Below, one piece after another: positions 40,453-49,195 of a stretch of 64,000 nucleotides of DNA (within the stretch, counting starts at the first letter, position 1; each line of letters begins with the position of its first letter). The DNA is from DAOUJW01 sp965218945 (GTDB taxonomy: Bacteria; Chloroflexota; Dehalococcoidia; Lucifugimonadales; UBA2985). The translations under genes were made by a program, and so were the position numbers. The notes beneath the pieces are model-generated. The model did not search any database, was not told the origin of the DNA, and saw only the letters and a program-made list of their open reading frames with translations. The stretch is taken from positions 2,232,001-2,296,000 of the forward strand of contig OZ244718.1 of NCBI GenBank assembly GCA_965218945.1. The letters run 5' to 3'.

Positions 40453-41595
40453 CTAAGCCCCGTCCGGCCACTCTCCCAGTGTTACGGCAACCTCCACAGT
40501 TTCCCCGTTCCTTTCCACTGTAAGAGTCACAGGGTCACCCGGGTCAAGGCTGTTGAAATAGTCCACCATCTGGTGAATGGAGGTCACCTCTACGCCGTCA
40601 ATGGCCTTGATGATATCGCCCCCGGCCCCGTGACCTTGTATGCTGTCAACTACTCCGGCGATCAGCCCCGCCTCTTCAGCCGGGCTTCCTGGAAATATCG
40701 TCATTATGTAGACTCCTTCAGTGGCGTCGATTCCCAGGATTTCGGCGAGAGTGGGAGACAGCGCCGTGCCACTGATTCCCAGCCAGGGCCGTTTCACTAT
40801 CTCGTTATCCGGGAATCGGGCCATCAGGTCAATAGCCGTGTTTATTGGTACCGCAAAGCCTATCCCCCTGGGGTCGATGTTAGAGAACGCTGAATTAGCC
40901 TCTATGGACGTGTTTATCCCAATGACCTCTCCCAGGGAGTTCAGCAACGGGCCTCCTGAGTTCCCGGGGTTCAGAGAGGCGTCCGTCTGGATCATCCCGG
41001 TGATGGGTCGTCTAAGGACACCCGGCCGGCTCCGCTCCACGCCGCTGATCACTCCCACGGTCACGGAGTTGTCCAGGCCGAATGGGCTGCCCACAGCGAT
41101 GGCCATCTGCCCAGCCTCGATTGCGCTGGAGTCGGCCAGTGGCAGCGGCTCAATCCCGGCTACGTCTTCGGCGTCCACCTTCAGAAGCGCCACGTCGTCC
41201 GCCGGGCTTCTGCCGACTACCTTTGCGTCCAGCGTCTCGCCGTTTGGCAGGACCACCTGTACGGTCGAGGCGTCATGGACTACGTGGTAGTTGGTGAGAA
41301 TGTGCCCCTCGGTGTCCACCAGGAATCCTGAACCCTGCCCACTTTGCGGGAAGAGGAATCCGAACCGGTCCGGGGTGTTTATGACAGTTTCCACCCTCAC
41401 GACGGCTGGATTGGCCTTCTCGTAAAGGGACACAACCATCTGCTCGTCGTATAAGGGAGGCGTCTCCGAGGCGTCGCCCGTACCGGGGCCTTGCATAACG
41501 CCGATTACCAGGGCCGCCATGCTCAGAAATACAAGCAGCGCGCCAAGGGTGACCACCCATATGGGCAGCGCAACACCTGAGTTTACTTTGCTCAT
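40453..41595 (-). CDS. HtrA/DegP-type serine protease, membrane-anchored
   Basis: A 380-residue trypsin-fold protease. One N-terminal membrane anchor (residues 10-34) is followed by catalytic H104 (TNYHVV), D134 (ADDVALLKV) and S213 (GNSGGP), then one PDZ domain (about 275-370; GVYIMTIFPGSPAEEAG). It degrades or refolds damaged proteins outside the membrane. Last gene of an operon behind a response regulator and a sensor kinase (21-nt gap), consistent with envelope-stress control. Confidence 0.93.
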   Translation of the reverse strand: MSKVNSGVALPIWVVTLGALLVFLSMAALVIGVMQGPGTGDASETPPLYDEQMVVSLYEKANPAVVRVETVINTPDRFGFLFPQSGQGSGFLVDTEGHILTNYHVVHDASTVQVVLPNGETLDAKVVGRSPADDVALLKVDAEDVAGIEPLPLADSSAIEAGQMAIAVGSPFGLDNSVTVGVISGVERSRPGVLRRPITGMIQTDASLNPGNSGGPLLNSLGEVIGINTSIEANSAFSNIDPRGIGFAVPINTAIDLMARFPDNEIVKRPWLGISGTALSPTLAEILGIDATEGVYIMTIFPGSPAEEAGLIAGVVDSIQGHGAGGDIIKAIDGVEVTSIHQMVDYFNSLDPGDPVTLTVERNGETVEVAVTLGEWPDGA

Positions 41596-41616
41596 TCTTG
41601 CTCCCTCTCCTCCTTG

Positions 41617-42987
41617 CTATTGGCCCCCGGCTGTCAGGGGCAGTTCGAACGTGAAGCGACTGCCCTCTCCCGGTTCGCTTTCGGCGTAGATACTGCCTCC
41701 GTGGGCCTCCACCAGCTGTTTGGCTATGGTCAGTCCCAGGCCGGCGCCTCCGGTGGACCTGGTCCTGGAAGGGTCGACCCTGTAGAATCGCTCGAACACC
41801 AGTGGCAGGTCGTCTGCGGGAATGCCTGTCCCTGTGTCAGCAACCGAAACCCGCGCCCGGCCGTTGGTCGTCACCTCAGCCGTGACACTTACCAGGCCCC
41901 TCTCAGGGGTGTGGCTGATGGCGTTCTCCAGCAGGTTGCCGACGACTTGGGCTATGCGGGTCCTGTCCATCTCCACCAGAGGGAAGTCCGGAGGGATGTC
42001 CATGGAAATGGAAATGCCCCTGGACTCGGCGCGGGGCTGGACGGCCTCAATAGACTTGCTCAGCGCCTGCTCCAGTGAATCGGGATCGCGGTACAGGCGC
42101 AGTGCGCCTGCATCCGCCAGCGCCAGCAGACGCAGGTCTTCAACCAGGAAAGTGAGGTGGAGCACCTGCTGGTGTATGGTGTCAATCGTGCGGTTGTCGG
42201 GCTGCATAAGCCCGTCTCGCACGGCCTCCAGGTAGCCCTGAATGTTGGACAGGGGCGTCCTCAGCTCGTGGGCCACGTCCGCCATTAGGCTTCGCCTCTG
42301 CTGCTCGGCCTGCTCCAGGTCCTCGGCCATTGAGTTGAAGGTGCGGCCCAGATCGGCGATCTCGTCCCGGCCCTGAGTCGACACCCTCTGAGACAGATCT
42401 CCCTGTCCCAGGAGGCTCGCCGCCGAGCTGAGCGACCTAGTGGGGGCAAGGACGCGGCGCGACAACAGCGACACCAGGAGGACACCTGCGAGTCCTGCGG
42501 CCAGCCCCGTCCACAGCAGCGACCGGTTCAGCGCAGACGCGAGTATCGATACGGACGGCTCCGGGACCTCTAGGGGTACAATGCTGGGGGCCAACGCCAC
42601 GCTGCCCACCTCGCGCCCGCTGCTCAGGAGCGGCAGGTTGAACTCCTCATGCATAGTAGAGTCTGCATCATGGGAGGTGGACACGCCGCCTGAATCGGCT
42701 ATAACGTCACCCTCTGAGTCCTTTACCACAATTCGAACTCCGTAGAGGGAGCTGGCCTGATCAATGGCCGGCTGCAACCCTCCCCATCCTCTGCTGGCGG
42801 CGTAGTAGTTGGTAATCATCTGCTCTATGCGAGCTGCTCTTGCCTCTTCAACGTCCCTCTCGAACTGGTTCGTAGCCTGCTTTGCCGTATAGCCGACGTA
42901 CAGGCTGACGCTGCTCAGGGCGAGAGCCAGCGCCAGCGCAAAGGCCGCTATCAATCGGAACTGGAGGCTGAAGAGCCAGCTAGACAT
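41617..42987 (-). CDS. Sensor histidine kinase
   Basis: A 456-residue membrane kinase. Transmembrane helix 1 (about 11-30), an extracytoplasmic sensing region of about 130 residues, helix 2 (LLWTGLAAGLAGVLLVSLL), HAMP, the H-box ADVAHELRTPLSN (His about 245), N-box NLLENAISHT and G-boxes DTGTGIP and GAGLGLTI. It autophosphorylates and passes phosphate to the regulator encoded just upstream, with 8-nt gene overlap. The stimulus is unknown; htrA downstream suggests envelope stress. Confidence 0.93.
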   Translation of the reverse strand: MSSWLFSLQFRLIAAFALALALALSSVSLYVGYTAKQATNQFERDVEEARAARIEQMITNYYAASRGWGGLQPAIDQASSLYGVRIVVKDSEGDVIADSGGVSTSHDADSTMHEEFNLPLLSSGREVGSVALAPSIVPLEVPEPSVSILASALNRSLLWTGLAAGLAGVLLVSLLSRRVLAPTRSLSSAASLLGQGDLSQRVSTQGRDEIADLGRTFNSMAEDLEQAEQQRRSLMADVAHELRTPLSNIQGYLEAVRDGLMQPDNRTIDTIHQQVLHLTFLVEDLRLLALADAGALRLYRDPDSLEQALSKSIEAVQPRAESRGISISMDIPPDFPLVEMDRTRIAQVVGNLLENAISHTPERGLVSVTAEVTTNGRARVSVADTGTGIPADDLPLVFERFYRVDPSRTRSTGGAGLGLTIAKQLVEAHGGSIYAESEPGEGSRFTFELPLTAGGQ

Positions 42988-43669
42988 CGCCGAACCTGTA
43001 TCCTACGCCGTATACGGTGTGGATGTAGCCGGAGCCATCGCTGTTTGCGCCGAGCTTGCGTCGGAGGTTGGATACGTGGGCGTCAACCGTCCTGTCGAAG
43101 CCGTCAAAGTCGTAGCCGAAGACCCTGTCGATAATCTGCTCACGGGTGAAGATCCTGCCGGGCTCGCGAATGATCATTGCAAGCAGGCGGAACTCCGTGG
43201 GAGTGAGAGTGAGCTGATTCTCGCCGGCGTGCACCGTGCGCAGTCTCATATCGACCTTGACGTCTCCATAGCCAAGCTCTGCCGGGCCCTGCTGTAGGTC
43301 GTCCCGGGCTGTACGACGCAGGACTGCCCGCACCCTGGCGGCCAACTCCCGAGGGCTGAAGGGTTTGGTGAGGTAGTCGTCCGCGCCAAGGTCCAGCCCG
43401 GCAAGGCGGTCCTCCTCTTCGACGCGGGCGGTGAGCATTACTACCGGCACCTCCGATTCACCTCTCAGAGTGCGGCACACCTCCATCCCGTCCATACCGG
43501 GCAGCATCAGGTCAAGCACTACCAAGTCCGGCCGGGCCTCTCTGGCCAGGCGCAGCCCTTCTATGCCGTCCTGGCTCTTTATCACCCTGTGGCCGTCCCG
43601 GCGCAGGTAAAGCTCCACTATTTCCAGTGTATTTGGATCGTCTTCAACTATGAGTATAGTGCTGCTCAT
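42980..43669 (-). CDS. OmpR/PhoB-family response regulator
   Basis: A 229-residue two-domain regulator. The receiver has the acid pair E9-D10-D11, phospho-acceptor D53 (VVLDLMLPG) and the KPFSP Lys. The winged-helix output has LTLTPTEFRLL, DRTVDAHVSNLRRKLG and a C-terminal YGVGYRF. First gene of the RR-kinase-HtrA operon. Start ATG; no strong SD in view (GAGCATG). Confidence 0.95.
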   Translation of the reverse strand: MSSTILIVEDDPNTLEIVELYLRRDGHRVIKSQDGIEGLRLAREARPDLVVLDLMLPGMDGMEVCRTLRGESEVPVVMLTARVEEEDRLAGLDLGADDYLTKPFSPRELAARVRAVLRRTARDDLQQGPAELGYGDVKVDMRLRTVHAGENQLTLTPTEFRLLAMIIREPGRIFTREQIIDRVFGYDFDGFDRTVDAHVSNLRRKLGANSDGSGYIHTVYGVGYRFGDV

Positions 43670-43771
43670 GCTCTCCGACCTTGAAGGGGATCGTCACTAA
43701 GCTGTCGGCAAGGGGGGCGGGACTCGCGCCCCACCCCCCTACCAGTCCGTCTGCGCCTGCTGCGATACTGC

Positions 43772-44341
43772 TCAGGCCTGATTCGTGGTTACAGTTAACT
43801 CTGGTGAGCTGTCTTCGTCCTGGCAGAAACCTTTGTCGTACCCAAGTCCGTGATGCCCCCAACGTCCCTTGAATCCACGGCTCCTGAAGCTATCGAGTAT
43901 TCCCTTTGGCCGGGACTCCAGCCACTCCGCGTACTCGGTGTACGAGTCAGCCTGTTCCTGGGTGATCTTCCCGCTTTCCACCAGGGCGTCCAGGTCTTCA
44001 GCGTCTACCTTCCAGTGGTGAAAGCCCATGAACGCGCCATCCGGTTTGGCCTCCACCCACGTCTTGAACTCGTCCGCCTGCTCCTGGGTGATTTCACCGC
44101 TCTCCACCAGGCTGTCCAGCTTCTCCTGGAGACCCTCCTGCCTCAGCTCCGTCTTGGCCTGCTCCATCGCGTCCTGGACCTGGGATGTCTCCAGACCCAG
44201 GATGGAGGCAACTCTTTCGGCGAACTTTCCCATACGGGAATCGCTATCTGAGTCGTCGCTCTGTGCCAGGACCGCGCCTCCGGTGAGTACAAGCGCCAGC
44301 GCTCCCGCCATTAGTGAGACAAGTATCCATCGTTTTCTCAT
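43772..44341 (-). CDS. Exported DUF2680-like protein with internal repeat
   Basis: About 189 residues from ATG 44341 (GGAGAGAGG SD). It has a signal peptide (RKRWILVSLMAGALALVLTG, with a cleavage-like VLAQS), then acidic helical repeats. LVESGEITQEQADEF and LVESGKITQEQADSY are tandem copies of a motif seen in DUF2680-like exported proteins; the C-terminal part is His/Gly-rich (GRWGHHGLG). It lies 100 nt upstream of the response-regulator operon on the same strand. Function unknown; possibly a periplasmic stress or metal-binding protein. Confidence 0.7.
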   Translation of the reverse strand: MRKRWILVSLMAGALALVLTGGAVLAQSDDSDSDSRMGKFAERVASILGLETSQVQDAMEQAKTELRQEGLQEKLDSLVESGEITQEQADEFKTWVEAKPDGAFMGFHHWKVDAEDLDALVESGKITQEQADSYTEYAEWLESRPKGILDSFRSRGFKGRWGHHGLGYDKGFCQDEDSSPELTVTTNQA

Positions 44342-44375
44342 AGGCAATTAGTCCTCTCTCCTTCTGATATACCAG

Positions 44376-44401
44376 TTATAGCAGCATATCTTGAAGAGAG
44401 T
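44376..44401. repeat. 26-bp perfect repeat, copy 2
   Basis: Identical to 37134-37159. It lies about 35 nt upstream of the start of the DUF2680-like gene, on the promoter side. Confidence 0.75.
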
Positions 44402-44563
44402 TTGAAGAGGCACACGGGCGTGACCGGGCCTGTGAATTGCACAGTCGCCTGCCGACGCCGTCGCTCAGGAGACTTGCTAGTAATAGGTCGCCGCTTCCCA
44501 TCTCTTCAAACCCAAGAAGGCTATCTCCCATTACGCATCTCCTATGTGCTTGGTATTCCGGCG

Positions 44564-45847
44564 TTAGACCCTGGCCAGGGCGTACTCCGCTGCCTCCAGG
44601 GTCGCGCCTATGTCTTCCGGCGTGTGAGCGGTGGAGATGAAGGCGGCCTCGAAGGGCGAAGGGGCCAGATACACCCCACGCTCCAGCATGAGGTGGAAGA
44701 ACGCGGCATACCTTTCCCTATCGCTGGCAGCGACGGAGTCCCAGCCCTCCACAGGACCCTCGTTAAAGAACGCGGTCATTATAGATCCCACCCGGTTGAT
44801 GGTCAGGGGAACTTCCGCTTTCAGGGCCGCCGCTGCGAGGCCGTCGGCCAGCCGGGCCGAAGCGGCTTCCAGCCCTTCATATGTCCCCGGCGCTGCCAGG
44901 GCCTTGAGGGTTGCTATCCCCGCCGTTACCGCAAGCGGGTTTCCGGACAGTGTGCCAGCCTGGTACATATTGCCAAGGGGCGCTACCACCTCCATGACAT
45001 CCCTCCTTCCTCCGTAGGCCCCCACCGGCAGCCCGCCCCCGATGATCTTGCCCAGGCACGTGAGGTCCGGGGTTATTCCGTACAGGGTCTGAGCGCCCCC
45101 GTAAGCGACTCGAAACCCGGTTATCACCTCGTCAAAGATGAGCAACGCGTCGTTGTTGGCGGTCAGCAGGCGCAGTCCCTCAAGGAAGTCGCGAGCGGGT
45201 GGAACAACCCCCATATTCGCTGCCACCGGCTCCAGGATGACCGCCGCAATCTCTGCGGGATGAGAATCGAAGAGGCGCTGCACTGAGCTAACGTCGTTGT
45301 AGTCGGCGACCAGCGTCTCACGGGCGTAACCCTCCGGCACGCCCGCGCTGTTGGGGATGCTGTACGTTGCCCCGCCTGAACCCGCCTCCACCAGCAGGCC
45401 GTCGTTGTGGCCGTGGTAGCAGCCGGCGAATTTGACTATCTTGCTGCGTCCCGTGAAGGCCCTGGCAGCTCGGATGGCGCTCATGGTCGCCTCAGTTCCT
45501 GAGCTCACCAGTCGTACCATGTCGACGGACGGGAGAGCATCTACGATCATCTTTGCAAGCTCCACCTCTCCCTCCGTGGGCGCGCCGAAGGTGAGGCCGT
45601 TTCCCAGCGCTCTCTCGACAGCCTCAATCACGGAGTCGTGGGCATGGCCCAGAATCAGAGGGCCCCAGGAGCCAACGTAATCCACGAGCTCATTGCCGTC
45701 GGCGTCCCATATGCGGGAGCCCTTGCCTCTCTGAATGAAGAGCGGCGTGCCTCCCACGGACTTGAATGACCGGACGGGACTGTTCACTCCGCCCGGTATG
45801 TGGTCTTGGGCCTGAGCAAAAAGTTCAGCTGACCGAGTTGTATCCAC
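44564..45847 (-). CDS. hemL: Glutamate-1-semialdehyde 2,1-aminomutase
   Basis: A 427-residue class-III aminotransferase. N-terminal HIPGGVNSPVRSFKS, the Gly-rich SSGTEATMSAIR, the Asp of FDEVITGFR and the PLP Lys K267 in CLGKIIGGGLPVGA. It makes 5-aminolevulinate from glutamate-1-semialdehyde, the first committed step of tetrapyrrole synthesis. It lies 52 nt downstream of larC on the same strand, so an operon is possible. No other hem gene is in the window. Confidence 0.95.
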   Translation of the reverse strand: MDTTRSAELFAQAQDHIPGGVNSPVRSFKSVGGTPLFIQRGKGSRIWDADGNELVDYVGSWGPLILGHAHDSVIEAVERALGNGLTFGAPTEGEVELAKMIVDALPSVDMVRLVSSGTEATMSAIRAARAFTGRSKIVKFAGCYHGHNDGLLVEAGSGGATYSIPNSAGVPEGYARETLVADYNDVSSVQRLFDSHPAEIAAVILEPVAANMGVVPPARDFLEGLRLLTANNDALLIFDEVITGFRVAYGGAQTLYGITPDLTCLGKIIGGGLPVGAYGGRRDVMEVVAPLGNMYQAGTLSGNPLAVTAGIATLKALAAPGTYEGLEAASARLADGLAAAALKAEVPLTINRVGSIMTAFFNEGPVEGWDSVAASDRERYAAFFHLMLERGVYLAPSPFEAAFISTAHTPEDIGATLEAAEYALARV

Positions 45848-45899
45848 TTTCTTACCTCCCGGCTGCAGGGTGGCCGCTCTCTACAGTTGGCAATGGTAT

Positions 45900-47084
45900 C
45901 TATTCAATGCCCAGACTGGCCCTGGCATCCCTCTCAACCCTTCTGAACACCTCTTGCAGGGGCATATCCACCCGTTGAGCAATCTCCTTGCAGTCCTCGA
46001 ACTCCGGCGAAACGCTAACGATGACGTCCGCCTCCTTCTTGACCTTGACCCGCGCCGCGCCGAAGGAGGTCTCAACGGCTACTACCTCCCGCTCTGCCTC
46101 GTAGCGATGCAGGGTCTGGACCCTGATGCCCAGCGTGGAGGTCTCTGCCAGTATGATCTTCGCAAGTAAGGACTCCATATTCGGGCGGCAGAGCACGCTG
46201 AGCTTGACGGCGGGTCTGCTCTTCTTCATCTGTATGGGGCTGAACCAGGCGTCCAGAGCGCCGCGGCGCATAAGCTCCTCCTGGACGTATCCCAGGACCT
46301 CAGGACTCATGTCGTCGATGTTCGTCTCCAGAAGAGAGACCTGGCCGAGAGCGCTGCTGCCGACGGTCTCGCCTATCCAAAGGGCCAGGACGTTGGGAAT
46401 TTCCGGGTTGTCCCTTGTTCCCAGGCCATAGCCCACCTGCTCCAGGGTGATTGCCGGGGCTTCGAAGGAGGCGAGGGTGGTGATGAGCGCTGCGCCTGTG
46501 GGAGTGACAAGCTCTCCCGCGGCGACATAAGGGCCTTTGGGAGGAGCGACCTTTGCCTTGGCCATAGCCATAAGCTGCGCTGTAGCCGGCGCGGGCACCG
46601 GGAGAGCGCCCTTCCTTGTTGAGACCACACCCCAACCGGCGGGGAGTGGAGAAGAGTACAGCTTCTCGATACCCAGCAGCTCAAGGCCGGCCACTACGGC
46701 CACAACGTCGATGATGGTGTCTATGTCTCCCAACTCTTGAAGCTGGTGGACCTCGCCGTGCACCCTGGTTTCCGCCTCCTCCAGGCGCTCAAGAACCCTT
46801 TGCGACTTGTCCTTTACGGAGCGGGAAAGGTCGCTCGCCTCAACCATGTCCAGGAAATCGTGTATAGAGTGGGAGGCATTGTGGCTGCCATCCAGGTCAA
46901 CGGACACGTGAGTCCCTCTGATGACGCCCCGCTGAGCGACGGCGGCGCTGACCGAATATCCCGCTAAGGGCAGTCTGGCGAGCTCGCCCTTCAACTCGTC
47001 GATGGACAGCCCTGAATCGATGAGAGCGCCAAGGAGCATGTCCCCGCTTGCGCCTCCGATGCAGTGTAGATATCCGGTCTTCAA
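45900..47084 (-). CDS. larC: Nickel insertion protein LarC (pyridinium-3,5-bisthiocarboxylic acid mononucleotide nickel chelatase)
   Basis: About 394 residues. The N-terminal HCIGGASGDMLLGALIDSG is the family hallmark, followed by the His-rich middle (SIHDFLDMVEA) and ELVTPTGAALI, YGLGTRDNPEIPNVL and LLETNIDDMSPE. LarC loads Ni into the pincer nucleotide made by LarB and LarE. TTG 47084 (LKTGYLHC) is chosen because the frame further upstream runs into the preceding gene; the SD there is weak (AGGACAACC). It sits 26 nt after the sulfite-oxidase-like gene. larE is separately located at 36037. Confidence 0.9.
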   Translation of the reverse strand: MKTGYLHCIGGASGDMLLGALIDSGLSIDELKGELARLPLAGYSVSAAVAQRGVIRGTHVSVDLDGSHNASHSIHDFLDMVEASDLSRSVKDKSQRVLERLEEAETRVHGEVHQLQELGDIDTIIDVVAVVAGLELLGIEKLYSSPLPAGWGVVSTRKGALPVPAPATAQLMAMAKAKVAPPKGPYVAAGELVTPTGAALITTLASFEAPAITLEQVGYGLGTRDNPEIPNVLALWIGETVGSSALGQVSLLETNIDDMSPEVLGYVQEELMRRGALDAWFSPIQMKKSRPAVKLSVLCRPNMESLLAKIILAETSTLGIRVQTLHRYEAEREVVAVETSFGAARVKVKKEADVIVSVSPEFEDCKEIAQRVDMPLQEVFRRVERDARASLGIE

Positions 47085-47110
47085 GGTTGTCCTGTCTATT
47101 GGTCTCCCGG

Positions 47111-47722
47111 CTAGCCCAGACCGTCCCAGAAGCGCTCTTCCTTCCAGGGGTCGGCGTTGTTGTTGTAGCCCAACTCCTCCCAGAAACCCGCCTTGTCTTT
47201 GCTCAAAAGCTCCATGCCATTGACCCACTTGGCGCTCTTCCAGCCGTATCGCTTGGGCACCACCAAGCGCATAGGCCCTCCATGCTCCGGTGACAGGGGC
47301 TTGCCGTCGTGACTGTGAGCGAAGAGCACGTCGTTGTCCAGCAGAACCTCAAGAGGCAGGTTGGCAGTGTAGCCTCCGTAGCAGTGGAAGACTACGAACC
47401 TGGCATCCGGCTTAACTACAGCCATGTTGATGACGTCGCTGAAAAGGACGCCTTCCCACAGATTTGACATACGACTCCATTGGGTTACGCAGTGGAAGTC
47501 CGCAGTTACAGAGACCTGCGGCAGGACCTTGAACTGCTCCCAGTCCAACTTCACCTCCCAATCCACAAGGCCGTAGATGCGGAACCGCCACTCGTTCAGG
47601 GAGATCTTTTGGTTATCGCCGTGGGTGAAGACGGGGAATTTCTCAGTGACGAACTGCCCCGGAGGCGCAGCGACAGCCTGCGGCTTAATCTCCTTGGGTT
47701 TTTTCGTGGGCCAGGGCCTCAA
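47111..47722 (-). CDS. Molybdopterin-dependent oxidoreductase, sulfite oxidase/MsrP (YedY) fold
   Basis: About 203 residues, a compact SuoX-fold domain. The Mo-coordinating Cys is C78 in DFHCVTQWSR, followed by the pterin-binding FHCYGGYTANLPLE and the GGPMRLVVPKRYGWKSAKWV block. No Tat signal is seen, so it may be cytoplasmic. It lacks the dimerisation domain of true sulfite oxidase. TTG 47722 is preferred because CGGAGG lies 6 nt upstream; a GTG six codons earlier is the alternative. Substrate unknown. Confidence 0.85.
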   Translation of the reverse strand: MRPWPTKKPKEIKPQAVAAPPGQFVTEKFPVFTHGDNQKISLNEWRFRIYGLVDWEVKLDWEQFKVLPQVSVTADFHCVTQWSRMSNLWEGVLFSDVINMAVVKPDARFVVFHCYGGYTANLPLEVLLDNDVLFAHSHDGKPLSPEHGGPMRLVVPKRYGWKSAKWVNGMELLSKDKAGFWEELGYNNNADPWKEERFWDGLG

Positions 47723-47998
47723 ACGCGACCTCCGTAACACGCGAACACGCGCGTGTCCGGCGCTGTGCTTCAGATAAGCTTGGCCGGCTACTCTGTATTC
47801 AATGATAAACTATAGTCAAGCTGAAATAAAGTAGACTATCCTCAAGCGAGTCCCCATATTCTGTCAATGTGGTTACAGATTTGTCACAGGTGGGATGTGG
47901 GGTGGCGAGAATGGTCGCGATTTAGTCATAGCCGCGTGTTGACGGCTGAAGAGAGTCCCACTAATATTCCATCATATCTGTGAACAGGCTGGATAAGT

Positions 47999-48235
47999 AT
48001 GGTTGAAGGCATGATTGGCATGGAGGACATGGGCCTCATATTCGAGGTCACGGACGCGATGGGCATTGACAGGGAGAGCATCTCGGTCCCTCTTGGAAAA
48101 GAGGACCCAGGCGTTGTGCGTTTGCTTTCCAACGGGGAAATCGAAATCGTTGTGCCTGAGTCTGTGCCCACGGAGGAGTGGGTCGCAACGCTCAGGGTGG
48201 AGCTGGAGAAGCTGGGCTTCGAAGTGGAGGAGTGA
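47999..48235 (+). CDS. Small hypothetical acidic protein
   Basis: 78 residues: MVEGMIGMEDMGLIFEVTDA and PVESVPTEEWVATLRVELE-like helices, strongly acidic. No recognised domain. Several ATGs near the start (47999, 48011, 48020) make the exact start uncertain. The next gene begins 2 nt after its stop, which supports a real co-translated unit. Function unknown. Confidence 0.55.
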   Translation: MVEGMIGMEDMGLIFEVTDAMGIDRESISVPLGKEDPGVVRLLSNGEIEIVVPESVPTEEWVATLRVELEKLGFEVEE

Positions 48236-48237
48236 TT

Positions 48238-48615
48238 GTGGAGGAACAGCGCTCAGTATCCGTCGAGGTGGAGGACAACGAAAACTGCTACGGTCTGCCA
48301 ATGCGGACATACGAGGCCCTCGGGCGGCCGAGCAGGGTATCCCAGGTGAAGATCGCTGGACCCAGGGGGCCGGAGCAACTTCACTGGGTAACGGGCTGGC
48401 AGAGCGATGGCGACGGCACACCCTGTCCGGCTTACTATGTGCCCGTCTCCGACTCAGGAGAGGGAGCGGCCTACCTGCTGTACGGCGGAGACTGGGGCGT
48501 CCGCTTCAGGCCCCTGGACGGCGACGAGGAGTGGAGCCTGGAAAGCCCCGAGCAGTGGGGCGAACCTTACCTCCTGCTTGGAGAGCTGGCCGACATAGTG
48601 GCGGCGGAGCAGTAG
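48238..48615 (+). CDS. Hypothetical protein
   Basis: About 125 residues from GTG 48238 (GGAGGAG within the end of the preceding gene). Trp/Tyr-rich, with GWQSDGDGTPCPAYYVPVSD and GGDWGVRFRPLDGDEEW. No motif I can name; soluble, acidic, no signal peptide. Two nt after the 78-residue gene, so translationally coupled. Confidence 0.55.
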   Translation: MEEQRSVSVEVEDNENCYGLPMRTYEALGRPSRVSQVKIAGPRGPEQLHWVTGWQSDGDGTPCPAYYVPVSDSGEGAAYLLYGGDWGVRFRPLDGDEEWSLESPEQWGEPYLLLGELADIVAAEQ

Positions 48616-48768
48616 TGTACTCGGCGGCGAGGGTTGATACAGCCAGGGGGGTTAGTAGCGCGACTTCCCTCCAAGGCTGCGGGCAACTCCCAAACAGGCG
48701 CAATAGGTGCTGACTTACGCCTGAATATAGTGTAGAATATCCCAAATCCTATATTTCGGAGGGAGCAT

Positions 48769-48912
48769 ATGGAAGCGTATTGTGTGAAGTGCCGGTCCAA
48801 AAGGGAGATGAGCAACCCCCAGGCTATCACGATGAAGAACGGCCGACCAGCCACGCAGGGTGTTTGCCCAATCTGCTCCACAAAGATGTTCAGGATCGGC
48901 AAGGCTGCTTAG
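48769..48912 (+). CDS. DUF5679-type mini zinc-ribbon protein
   Basis: 47 residues with two Cys pairs (YCVKCRSK and CPICSTK) and the core MSNPQAITMKNGRPATQG, as in DUF5679 proteins found widely in Chloroflexota. CGGAGGGAG precedes the ATG. Probably a single zinc ribbon binding nucleic acid or protein; function unknown. Monocistronic. Confidence 0.85.
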   Translation: MEAYCVKCRSKREMSNPQAITMKNGRPATQGVCPICSTKMFRIGKAA

Positions 48913-49195
48913 TCCGGCTGGCGCCGGAATTCACAGCCAGCGTTGCTGGAGGGCTTATTGAGCAAATGCGCTATAGTTCTCCGCGGCGAGCCAATCGCTT
49001 GTATGAATTCGGATGCCGGTCCATTCGCTTTTCCGGCATCTGGGAACGACGGGGTGATATGGTTGTAGTCCCTGCCTATAGGAGGGCAAGCAAGGATCTA
49101 TCTACCGTCGAATCGCTGTTTTTGCGCCGGAAAGGCGCTCTGGCATACTCTCGTTGAGTACATCGGATGTCTAATTTTGGGAGGAGGCGCCTGAT

